64,000 nt of DNA from Phalacrocorax aristotelis (lineage: Eukaryota; Chordata; Aves; Suliformes; Phalacrocoracidae). Below, piece after piece: positions 1-9,773 of the stretch. Each line of letters opens with the position of its first letter. Position 1 is the stretch's first letter. A model generated the notes under the pieces. The model had not been told where the DNA came from and made no database searches. It saw nothing but the letters and a program-made list of their open reading frames with translations. The position numbers and the translations under genes were made by a program. The DNA lies in assembly GCF_949628215.1 (NCBI RefSeq), contig NC_134277.1, positions 27,789,058 through 27,853,057 on the forward strand. The letters run 5' to 3'.

Positions 1-149
1 AATTTTGACTGGGCTCAGGCAGGAGGCAGATATCTGCACTAATGTGCCCAGAGACATTTAGAGCCTGAGTTTCCAACTAAAATGTTGATTTTTTTTTTTT
101 CCCCAGCTTGGCTCATGCCCTGGTTTAAGCAACAAGCTCATTTTCTTTG

Positions 150-255
150 CCCCAGCTCTTGGCCTCTCCAAGTCTGGGTTCATTTATAAGACGGGGTTAG
201 TAGCAAGTCTCCACTTCCTGGGATTGCTGCAAAGAGAACAACATAAGTGCAGAGA
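150..255 (+). repeat. Degraded MIR-like SINE fragment
   Basis: The sequence follows the 3' half of the amniote MIR consensus as I remember it: a CTC-rich segment, an oligo-A-like ATTTATAAGACGGGGTTAG block, then CTTCCTGGGATTGCTG. It is strongly diverged, so the call rests on the order of matching blocks. Confidence 0.45.
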
Positions 256-1716
256 GGCTCAATTACCATGGTGACGTGAGCTGGATAGACAGCTTTTACT
301 GGCAGACCACACTGGTGAGCAAATAAACAGAGTGATAATCATTTATCGCTACTGAATTAGTGAGGCTGCCAAGCAGAAAGATGAGCAGGCTAATTGCGAG
401 CAGATACCTAAAAAGTACAAGTTTCTGGTGGAAGGAGCGTTGCAATGGCCCGGCACCCAACTACTTCCAAAGCAACTGCCCAGCAAAGCACATTTTGGCC
501 ACTTCTCAGCGAGGTCCTGGTATGTGTGGGAGAGAGTGAGCATCGGAAGAGCAGGGAAATGCTGATTCAGCACAATCCTGCTGAGCTGGCACCGCTGCAG
601 CAGCGAGGAGGGGATGGAGACACACAGCCAGAGGCAGGGAAGCTCCCGGGCTCTCCTGTGGGCCCCGTTTTGGGAGGGCTCTGGGCTGCTGCTGCAGGCG
701 CTATATGGGACAGGAGAGTTAGGAGCTGATTTAGTAGGTATCAATTAACTGCACTATATTGCTTAATAGTATCACCAAGCCCAACTTGACCATTGGGATT
801 ATCTGAATAAGTAATGTTTTGGAAAAAAATTAAAGGTACTGAGAAAAATTACTGTCTACCCTAAAAACGTTACACTTTTTGTTCTTTATATTATCTTAGT
901 CTGATGTATTCTGCAGATGCATCCGACAAAAAAAACCCAAACACCTTGATTTCATGTCCAAAAGCAAGTGATTATTTTGCTTGTATCCCATCAATTGTTC
1001 CATGATGCAAGTATTTCTAGCAATTTCTATAGTAGCTTCTTGAACTTCAGGAATTAGTTCAGGACATATGGTGAGTTTATTATAAACCAGGAACATGAGT
1101 AGACACTCACATAATTCAGTAGATACTGTTTACTCTACAAATATAGCCTTTCCTACATATCTGTGAATGAGGTTTAGGACAAGCTGCAGTTTTATATTGG
1201 TTTGTTCAATGTTTGCATCTGTGCTTACGTTGCACAATATTTGAAGAGCAGAATAGATCAAAGTCTTAAAAAAAAGAGTGAGACATAGAAAGCATGAACT
1301 GTGCAGAAAGAAAACACTCCACTAGAGAATGTTTCCATTTACTCTGGGTTTGCTTCCTTGGCTACGGATGCATCACTTTTAATGTCTTTACAACAGACTG
1401 TACCAGACACCTGTTCTTCTACGTACAGAATGGATAGTTTGAGATTATTTGTTTCAGAGCTGATCTGGCTCATTACCTATATCCCACTTAAGAGGTCAGA
1501 AGGACTGTTTTAAAGATTAAAATAAAGACAGCTTGTTTATTCAACTTTGTCATAGCATTTTAAAGGCAAGAGGACCAAGATGTGTGTGTAGAAAGATATC
1601 CTTAGACAAAGTCACCCACAAGCGCAACCTTACAGATCTGAGTACAGCAAAACCCCTGGCCTAAATAGTGCTACCTGGGAAGCATCTAGATGTCGGGGGT
1701 CCTTGGTATCCCTGAG

Positions 1717-1741
1717 TAATATGACCTTCCCGGTCATATTA
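1717..1741. repeat. Perfect 10-bp inverted repeat with 5-base loop
   Basis: TAATATGACC at 1717-1726 pairs exactly with GGTCATATTA at 1732-1741 around a loop of five pyrimidines. No function is recognised. Confidence 0.85.
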
Positions 1742-3320
1742 AATTAATTTTGGAAGACATTTGCATGAACATACCAACTTTTAGGTTTGCACATATCCTT
1801 GGTTGTTTCTCTTTCTGCCGCATCGGACCTGCTGAATTAATTTTTGGCATTTTAGCTTTTCTAAAGAGCAGCAAACGACAGAGCAAAGGCAAGGCAAGGT
1901 GCAGAGCTCCGTGTGAAGGGAGAGCATTACAGGAGCAGAGCGAGAAGCAGAGAAAACCTCTGTAAATTGATCTGCTGCCACCTCTGAGCAGAGCCACTTT
2001 CTCAGAATGCATCTAATCTCCATGTAAATGTCAGGCACCAAAATTGAGACACAGTTCGGAAATTAAACGTAACTGTATTTGCAATTTTCAGCTTTCCTTC
2101 TTCCCTCAACAGTGCAATCATCTTCCAAAAAGTCTTGTAAAGATTGCAATACTGATATGCCTAAAAGCATTACTCAGAAATTATTTTTATATGAATCACC
2201 ACGAAGCAAGCATTATTCAGAGTCTTGTATGAGTAAATTACAGCTCAATCTAGAAGACCTGGAAGGTTTTTTCAAATGCAATTTCTTCTGCACGTAACCT
2301 CAGGCAAAGGAACTCTGCACACACTCATTCATGGCAGTAATTTGACTTTACAAAGGTGTTTGATTCCTGACACAAGGAAGAGGAAGATTTATGAAAGCAA
2401 CACAGTGACTCAGCAAGCTCAAAGGCAAGGCTCTTAAAGCTCATACAATGACTTTTTACACAAGCACAATTCCAGGCAAATTTCAACAGAATTCAAGACA
2501 TTTCCAAAAATACTAAGAAGGAGAAACCCCCTGGCCACTAAACCTGTATTAAGTTTAAAAATTATAATTTGGGGGAAATGGAGACACAAAAAAGTGATCA
2601 ATTTTAAAGCTATACATGTGTTACTCTGGTTATCCTAAAGGGAGAGAAACGAGGCAGAAACATTGCCATGTGCTAAGCACATGACCCAAAGTACAAAGTC
2701 AACATTTCAGTCACTCTGTTCAACCTCTTCATGAACTGGACTAGGATGACAAATATGACCCCTTGCTCTTTGAAACCACACAGCTGAATTGTGCAACCGC
2801 ACCGAGCTCCTGCCTGCTGTTTGCATGGTGCGGTACCAGCCCACTCCTAAATCTCTGCAAAATGAGGCGGGCGATCCTGGTTGGCATTTAGCAGCTGCTC
2901 CTTCGCTACATGCCTGTGGCCTGCTCGCAGAGCTTCCACCCTTGCAGCATGTCCTGTCTTCCAGACACCATCAACTGACAGCCTCCTGTAGGCACCTGCC
3001 TGAAGAGCCAGCACACCCTCGTCTAAAAGCCAAATAATCTCCTAAGTGTCTGAGCAAAGGAGAAGTGTTTGCAAGGTACTCATTTTCAAGAACAGGAACA
3101 GAAACATTAAATACCGAAGGCAAGTAAGTATTATACCAAACTAGCTAGTTTTTCAGCATAATTTTCTTCCTGTGGCTTCTCCCTACCTCGAAGTCCAAGT
3201 AACAAATGAAAATCAAATCAGCACTTTCTTTTCAGGATCAGGCTTGGAAGCTGGCTTTAAGAAGCAGTTTCAAAATAAGGCTGGACAAAAGCAGTGCACT
3301 CAGTTATTTTGAGCACGTAC

Positions 3321-3391
3321 CGATCCTTTTAATGAGCCGGCAGTTCGGGAGGGTTACTGGGGCTATTTCCCGTGAAGCATTTAGTCTGTTC
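3321..3391 (-). CDS. PON2: PON2 coding exon 2
   Basis: This 71-base exon sits between a polypyrimidine tract plus TTGCAG acceptor (ending at 3392) and the donor GTACGT (from 3320). It encodes Asn26 to Ile48: NRLNASREIAPV, then TLPNCRLIKRI. It holds the conserved Cys42. Asn29-Ala-Ser31 forms an N-glycosylation sequon, where human PON2 has Lys at 29. The frame is open in the expected phase on both sides. Confidence 0.87.
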
Positions 3392-6300
3392 CTGCAAGAG
3401 GAAAAAGGAGGGTTAACAGCACACAGCCAGTTTTAAAACAGGTGACATTCCTAGCGTAGCTTTATCTTATTTTTATTGTCTGCCATATCAGAGCAACAAA
3501 TCAGCCATAAAGTACTGAATAAGCAAAACCCAGAACTGACAACAGCACTCCAAATCACTGTGATGGCTACACATGTCCAGGATTAAGTGATTCTCCTACA
3601 CTGAGTATCTTCAGGAACCTGACTTTGTTCATGAGCTTCAGGAATAAACTTTCGTGACCCACCACAGCTCAAATGATAAATTAACATAGCCACACTTTCT
3701 TCAGGGCTCAGCCACCTAAATACAGTAGCACCCTGCAGTTCAGACCCGCATTTCAGATGAGGAGAGGCCGACCTTCTACCCCAACCCACTCGCTATTTTT
3801 GGTGACCAGGCCACCAGCTGTTGCACTTTCTTCATTTCCTAGTCCACATTCAAAAGTAGCAATGGTATCACTGCAAGGCAGGACTACCCATTCCTAGCAA
3901 CAGGTAGGACTTGGTAGTATGATTTTCAGCAATTACCCTGACCCTTCCTTTTCCCTCCTGGTACCCACCTGGAGCATTATCCCTCAGCAGTGCTTATTTC
4001 ATTCCCAAATACCCACAAAATTCGACCTCTGGCTCATGCTTTACTGGACAAGCAGGTACAGACAGGCGGCTACACATTAGTTCCTATTTCTCCATCTCCT
4101 CCATTCCAAGTTGTCTACAATTCTACATGAAAGACACACTCACTACTGTTGTGTTTGACCATGGTGGCCCGCAGTGCCATAAGCAAATATGTCGTGTTTC
4201 TGTGTAAAAATGTCAAGGTAGTGAGTGTACTAGAATATTTCTTTCTTTTTCTTTTTTTTTTTTCCCAAAGAAAGCTTTTAAACTAATGTAGTTACTCCTT
4301 TGCATGCCTATTATACACCATGTTGAGGCTGTACTTGCTCCAACCACAGGAAATTCTCAATGCAAAGATCCCATAGCAAAACCTAGCTGTGTTTATGTTA
4401 TAGTTTTAGACATAAACTAAACAGCAGTATCAGTCTGTGATATGAAAAATATGCATACAGTTGAGCACTGTATGGTATGTCAGTCCTCCATTTTTTTAAT
4501 CACTTAATTATGAATTCTAAATTGCTTCAGCGCTGTATCATTGACACAGGTTGATAACACGAGGCCAGAAAAAAAGGCGAAGGGCAAAAAGGGCAGAGGA
4601 CAGCAAGGGAAAGGAGCCAAGTTAAACTCTCCCAAGCCCTCTCCTGCAGCTGAGGAGCCCCAACAGAAAATTACAGCGGCTCCCAGCCCACAAGCAGCAC
4701 AGGGGGGATATCAGTTCCCCTGTCCCACCCCAGCATCCCAGCACAGCTGAACCCACCGGCCCACTGAGGCTGGCTCGGGGTGACCATGCCCAAAGTTTGC
4801 ACTGCTGCCTTCTTGGGGCTTCTCCCTTTCCTATTTGCATTAGCTTTTCCTGGGCAGGCTGCAGGCCACCCAGCGCCACAGCAGCAACTCAGCCAGCAGC
4901 TAACGAGGGATGATAATATCCCGATAGCATTCCCAGGGAAACACTTCATGGGCTGAAATGAGAGTAATTCAAAAGGACACTGGTCACAAGCCTGCAGCAT
5001 ATATAGAAGCTTTTCCAAAATGAGTCCGTTTGTCTAGCTCAGACAGCCTTAACCACTAAGCCAGATGCCCTAGATAACTAACTGGCCGTACAAAAACACC
5101 CATGGACCTGCAAACTGTGGAGGATGCAACTTCAAAAAAACGCGGGAATTTTGCTACTTGGTACAACCCCAGTGCACAGCCTTTCCCACGCCGTGCCTCT
5201 TCCCAGTGTCAGTCCTCCACCCCTATCCCACTTCATGGGACAGAGACCACAGGTATTCCCTTTCCTTCAGCATCAACCTGTTGCATAATCAAAGGCCTCT
5301 CTCTTTCCGTTTTCCTCTTCTCTAGACTAACCAGTCCCGGATCTTTGGGGTTTTATTTCCCAACAGGACCTCTTCTTTTTGTTTTGCTCCCAATTCTTTT
5401 CAAACTGTCAGCATCTTTCTGGAAGCATGCTGCTGTTTTGAACACAGTATGCAAGCTGAGGACCACATCAGTACAGAGTGTTATGAAATGATAACATTGT
5501 GTATGTATATATAAATATATATATGAACAATAACATCATATGCATATTGTTCTGAGGAAAAGAGTAACACACTATAATTCACACTTAAGTGATACAAATT
5601 AGCTCAGACCTTTATTCAGAGAAGAATTAGCGATTCAAAATGTCAGTAGGGGAATCGGTGTAATTTGAGTTGGTAACACAAAAGAACTTCACCTTTTGCG
5701 GCTGCCCGAGCCCTACTCCAGTCCACTTGGTAGCTATCAACAGTATAATAGGTGCATAAACAAACCTGATTTAAGAAGAATTAAATTTGTAATAGTTCTT
5801 CAAGCCTTGCCTTTTAAGCATTTCAGGGATTCTTGTGCCATACTATCTAGACACAACATACCAAACTCAGAAGGAACAGCAGAAAGTCTTTCCTGGATTC
5901 ATGCCTTCTAGATAACAGCGAGGCCTGGCAAGAGTTAACATTACCCACAGTTTCTCTTCTCAAGGCTGTATAGAATGATCTTAGAGTACTTTGTTATCTG
6001 AAGTTGTGTGTTTCCAAACTCCACATCTTTCTTAAGACCACTGCTATGCTGCAGCTTGCTGAAAACACAGCATGCAGGAAAAACCTACAGAGAGCTACAG
6101 GGACTGGGCGATCCTGTGTCTGTCAGACGATTCTGCTTTACCAGCTTCCCAATATTGCATTTAAATTTGATTGGGGGGGGGAGGGGGTATGCAGGGTCCC
6201 CTGCTCCTCACAGTGCTTTGCAATAGCTCGCCCCGCTTAAGCCCTGAAGCGTTTTCCAGCTCTGTCATCCCAGCTTGTGCAAGACCAGGGCAGGAGGGTC

Positions 6301-7498
6301 CTGTTACCACCGTGGTTATGTGGTGGATTTAGTGCCAGGTGCAAACACATCTACGCAAGGTACCTGGGTCGGGGAGTATAGCCCTCCTTCTGTAATTAGT
6401 TACAATTACTAACCACCCAAAGATCAATTAGCTGGATGTCGTTGCTTTGAAGTCAGGCATTTGGAGTCCTTGTGGATGTGAGCAAAATTATAATGACGTA
6501 GCTGCCTTGCAACACAGTAATTCAACTTCACTTTTCTGGCCTGAAACAAGGAGTTATGTGTTTAGCAGCCTTCAGGTCAGTAGCTGCTGTAACACCAGTG
6601 TTCACACTCGCACCTCATGATACGAGGTGTGGTATGGAGCATGGTATGGCTGGGCATTTTAGCTGTCAGCAAGGGAGGTCCCAACTTACGATCATCGAAG
6701 TCTGTGCTCCTTCAGAGGAAACCTCATGTACCCAGGGGCTGTTGTTATCCTGAGGTCAGCTTTGGTAGCCAATGCAAGTTTCTGGCAACCTGATTTCCAC
6801 TTACTGGCCCAGGGGCTGGAGATGGGGTAAATTCGCAGGTATGGGTTTTGGCACATCCCTGTTAACTGCAGCCTCTGCAAAAACAGAGGCACCAGCCGCC
6901 CTGCCCCCAGGGCACCCCCTCCCTTTGGCTCCCCGGCCCCAGCATCTGCCTGGGGAGGATTTCTCATCCGCCCTGCTGCAAAGGGCATTTCGGCTGGGCA
7001 AACGCTCCTGAAGTCAGCCTATGTCCGTCGGAGGATACGAAGGGCACCGCTGAGCAAGCCAGTGCCTAGTTGTCCTCTGGGGAAAACCGGTTCCCTTGAT
7101 GATGATGATGATAGCGATGATGATGATGATTAACCCTTCCCGTCCGGCTGCAACCGTGCTTGTGCAAGGGCAGCTATTCGCTGAAGTTACGCCCCAGACA
7201 AGGAGCCGAGGTGCCTCCGTGCTGGGAGCCGGGAGGGGTGCACCCGCCGCCCCCACCCGCGGGGCGCCTCGGCCCCAGCCCGCACCGCCGGCACCGCGAC
7301 CCCCAGCTCCGCGGCCCCGCAGCCCATCCCGCCCGAGTTCCCCCGGTACCCGCCGGCTGCCCGCACCCCCGTTACCGCCCCCCGGACCCCCGCCCCGCGC
7401 CCGGCGCTCGGGGGGGCGGCTCACCGAAAGGCCAGCAGCCGCTCCGCCACCAAGGCTGCCGCTATCCCGACGAGAGCCACCGCCAGCAGCTTCCCCAT
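3321..7498 (-). CDS. PON2: PON2 (paraoxonase 2), 5' part: coding exons 1-2 only
   Basis: Paraoxonases are six-bladed beta-propeller calcium-dependent lactonases. PON2 is an intracellular, ER/mitochondrial-membrane form with antioxidant activity. Two exons are visible on the minus strand. Exon 1 (7498-7425) starts with MGKLLAVALVGI and continues as a hydrophobic, signal-anchor-like segment ending in ERLLAF. Exon 2 (3391-3321) gives residues 26-48, including LPNCRLIKRI. They join in frame through a split Arg25 codon (CG|G) and leave one base for exon 3. Cys42 falls exactly where paraoxonases carry the cysteine of the Cys42-Cys353 disulfide. The exon lengths of 74 and 71 coding bases agree with what I recall for the family. 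The hydrophobic N-terminus resembles PON2 more than PON1, and a PON neighbour transcribed away from ASB4 matches the mammalian order. The propeller, the calcium ligands and the catalytic His dyad are all off the window, to the left. A different PON paralog name is the main alternative. Confidence 0.87.
6173..6186. repeat. Poly-G tract
   Basis: Nine consecutive G, then A, then five more G. It is a short homopolymer in PON2 intron 1, potentially able to form a G-quadruplex. Confidence 0.8.
7098..7130. repeat. Interrupted (GAT)n microsatellite
   Basis: Five GAT units, one AGC and five more GAT units. It lies in PON2 intron 1, about 300 bp inside the donor. Confidence 0.95.
7425..7498 (-). CDS. 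PON2: PON2 coding exon 1
   Basis: The ATG is at 7498-7496 and is followed by 24 whole codons plus two bases (CG). The donor GTGAGC starts at 7424. The segment is almost wholly hydrophobic apart from Lys3 and Glu19/Arg20, as in the uncleaved N-terminal helix of paraoxonases. The exon lies inside the CpG island. The frame stays open upstream of the ATG, so the start was chosen by homology, not by a preceding stop. Confidence 0.87.
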
Positions 7499-7621
7499 GG
7501 CCTCTCGCCACGCTCCCCGCGTCCCGCTCCCGCCGCGTCCCACTCCCGGCCCCGCCGCGTCCCGCCCCGCCGCGCCGGCCCGGGCCGCCCCCGGCGCACG
7601 GCGCTGCACACACCGCCGGCA

Positions 7622-7668
7622 GCGCGCGCGCACACACACAGACACACAGACACACAGACACACAGACC
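7622..7668. repeat. Alternating GC/CA run followed by GACACACA period-8 repeat
   Basis: Positions 7622-7640 strictly alternate purine and pyrimidine (GC steps, then CA steps). From 7641 the unit GACACACA is repeated three times, with G at 7641, 7649, 7657 and 7665. The repeat lies about 125-170 bp upstream of the PON2 start codon. Confidence 0.9.
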
Positions 7669-8302
7669 TCGCCCCCACCCCGGCAGAGCGGGGCCCTGCC
7701 CGGTGGCGGGGAACCGCGTAACTTTCCCTGCAGACGGGGCTCTGGCAGCCCGCTGCCCCGGCCAGCAAGTCGCAGGTCCGGGAGGGAACGGCAGGAGAAG
7801 GAGGTAGAGTCGGTGCCGCTCTGCAGGCTCCCTTTCACAGCACCCACGCGATGGGCAAGAGGACCGAGTTCCACATTCTGGTATTAAAAAAAAAAAAATA
7901 CACGTGTTGTCTAAAAATACGTGTGTTAGTCAAAGACTGCGTGATGCAGAGTGTACAGCTAGTCCATGTACACCTCTGTATTGAGATACACATGCTAATA
8001 CCAAAGTTTCCCCAAAAAAACGGTGCTTGCTCTCACTGCCAGGCTCCCACCATCAGCTTTCTTCACCACGCGGGAGAAGGGCTACAGAAGCCGCCGTGGC
8101 TGCCTTCGGGGCGCCGGGGTACCCCGTGCAGCAGTCTGCTTTTGCATCAGCTGCAGCGTTGGCTTCCCTGTGCCTTCTGCTTTTTTGGAGAACACACCTT
8201 GCCAGGTCGATGCCCTCCCGCGGCAGCTATCATTCTCCTCTGCACAGTGAATGCCCTCACCTGCAAGGCTCAGATTCCTTTGCACTCGTCTGAATGATTG
8301 AG

Positions 8303-8352
8303 AAATCACTAAAAAGTGCTTCTCTGCAAATCACTTAAAAGTACTTCTCTGC
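8303..8352. repeat. 25-bp tandem duplication
   Basis: Copies at 8303-8327 and 8328-8352 are directly adjacent and differ at two positions. Confidence 0.9.
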
Positions 8353-9089
8353 TTTCCTTGCCCTTGCCCTCAAGGACAAGCAGATGGTCCACATTCAGTA
8401 AGGCTTCAAGCAAAGCGTGGCAGGGGAGGGGAGGAAATACAGGTCATTAGTGCCTTTTAAGGCAACAGTGCTAAAATATCTTCCCCCTCATTTTTTGGAA
8501 TATCATTTTTCCTCTTTCTGGTCCTTTGAACTTTGGAATTACAGGTAGGTAGGATTGGGTGGTTTTTTTTTTGGCGGGGGTAAGGGATTGTTTTATTTTT
8601 TGCCTGTGCAAGCAAATCTCATTCTAATGAAGTCTGCTTCAGTCCTAGAAGTATGTGGTAGGATGGGTGGGAAGCAGTGTTTAAAGTTTTGGGATATGGG
8701 GATGACAAAATAAAGTTCAGTAGCCACTGTTCAGCACTACCGTTTACAAATGCTGCCAATCCTAAAGCCACGGGCTTTGCCTTCCCTATGAACACATGTA
8801 CCTTTTGAAAATGTATTCTGTGGCATAGATCAGATCATAAAACATGTGGTGCCTTATTCTGAATGTATCATTTAATTGTATGAAAAGTCTTACACTGCAA
8901 TGATTTGTTATCTCAGCTTGCTGCAGCACCTCTTTGCTGGCAGTTTATTTATTTACACCACAGTTTAATTTTAATTTGCAAGAGCACATACTGCTTGCTG
9001 TCTGGGTCTTGTTTTTGGCACAAGGTGGGTGCAATTCATCTGATAAACTGTAAATGTCTACAAGGGAGATGCAGACATCACAAATGGTC

Positions 9090-9140
9090 ATTAGATCCAA
9101 AGAGTGGCCATACTGTGTCAGACCAAGGGTTCGTCTAGCT
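9090..9140 (+). repeat. Possible old interspersed repeat fragment
   Basis: The block GGCCATACTGTGTCAGACC, followed by a TCTAGCTCA segment, resembles a repeat common in reptile and bird genomes with a CATACTGGGTCAGACC core. I recall that motif but cannot assign its family with certainty. The flanks are too diverged to set boundaries. Confidence 0.4.
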
Positions 9141-9721
9141 CAAAAGCGAACAGAGGCAGTAGGCAGGGGTTTAGGGAAGAGTAAGGAAATGGTGGGCAAG
9201 GTGGATAAATCTCCCAACATTCTTTCCCTGCTCCTAATTATTTTCAGCTCAGTATGATGAGCTTTACCTATTTAGAAACTCCTAATAGATCTATCTGTCA
9301 AGTATTTCCCTGTCTTCCCTTGAAGTTAGTTGTGCTTTTACCATATTTTTTGCTGATATTGAGCCCTGTAGGTGCCCTAGGAACCCTGTATAGTCAGGGC
9401 AGGAAAAGAGTTACTCTGAGGTAGCCATTCATGTGAAAGGTGTCTAGAATAGATCAATAAATCTCTGCAATCATTGGGAAAGGTGACTACAGCGATTAAT
9501 TCAAGTGCAGAAATCTCCTCTGTAGATGCCTGAAGGTAGATGGAGTGAACCTCCCTTGAAGTTGCTGCTCATCAAGTCACCCTTGACTGAAGAAAGAGCC
9601 TGGTTTTCTCTGCAGCTTACCTCCTCAGCACGGTCCCAGCCAGCCCAGGGTCTGCCCACTGGCACTGCCAGCGTCCGCTGCAGCTTCCCCTCCCCAGCAC
9701 CCCCCCGGCTGGCCAAGTAGT

Positions 9722-9773
9722 TGCAGCAATGCTAGAAAACATGTGGCTGCAGCAATACTAGAAATCACATGGC
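9722..9773. repeat. 26-bp tandem duplication
   Basis: Copies at 9722-9747 and 9748-9773 share the TGCAGCAAT start and GGC end and differ at four positions. A partial third unit (TGC) follows. Confidence 0.85.

Larger units (their letters stand above)
1..3320 (-). other. PON2 intron 2 (partial)
   Basis: No coding exon was recognised here. I looked for exon 3 (the conserved ILPNGLAF block) on the minus strand without success, so intron 2 probably extends beyond the left edge. The stretch holds a MIR-like fragment at about 150-255, a poly-T run near 90 and a perfect hairpin at 1717-1741. Confidence 0.6.
3392..7424 (-). other. PON2 intron 1
   Basis: This 4.0-kb intron runs between the two recognised exons. 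It contains an AT dinucleotide-rich patch near 5500-5525, a G-tract at 6173-6186, the GAT microsatellite and, at its 5' end, part of the CpG island. I saw no coding exon or transposon in it. Confidence 0.75.
7200..7790 (-). promoter_or_regulatory. CpG island with PON2 promoter and 5' UTR
   Basis: This is a stretch of very high GC and CpG density around PON2 exon 1, in a window that is otherwise AT-rich and CpG-poor. No TATA box is evident upstream of the ATG at 7498, which fits a dispersed CpG-island start. The exact transcription start cannot be placed. The long open frames seen here on both strands are a by-product of the GC-rich composition and are not genes. Confidence 0.75.

Noticed and set aside
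781-815. Minus-strand CCCAATGGT as a possible PON2 exon 3 (PNG motif)
   Set aside because: The surrounding residues do not match ILPNGLAF, and no acceptor or donor in the required phase is present.
7014-7887. Long open frames on both strands (up to 286 codons) over the CpG island
   Set aside because: They are Pro/Arg/Gly-rich, mutually antisense and arise from stop-codon depletion in GC-rich DNA. Only the 74-base PON2 exon 1 within them is supported.
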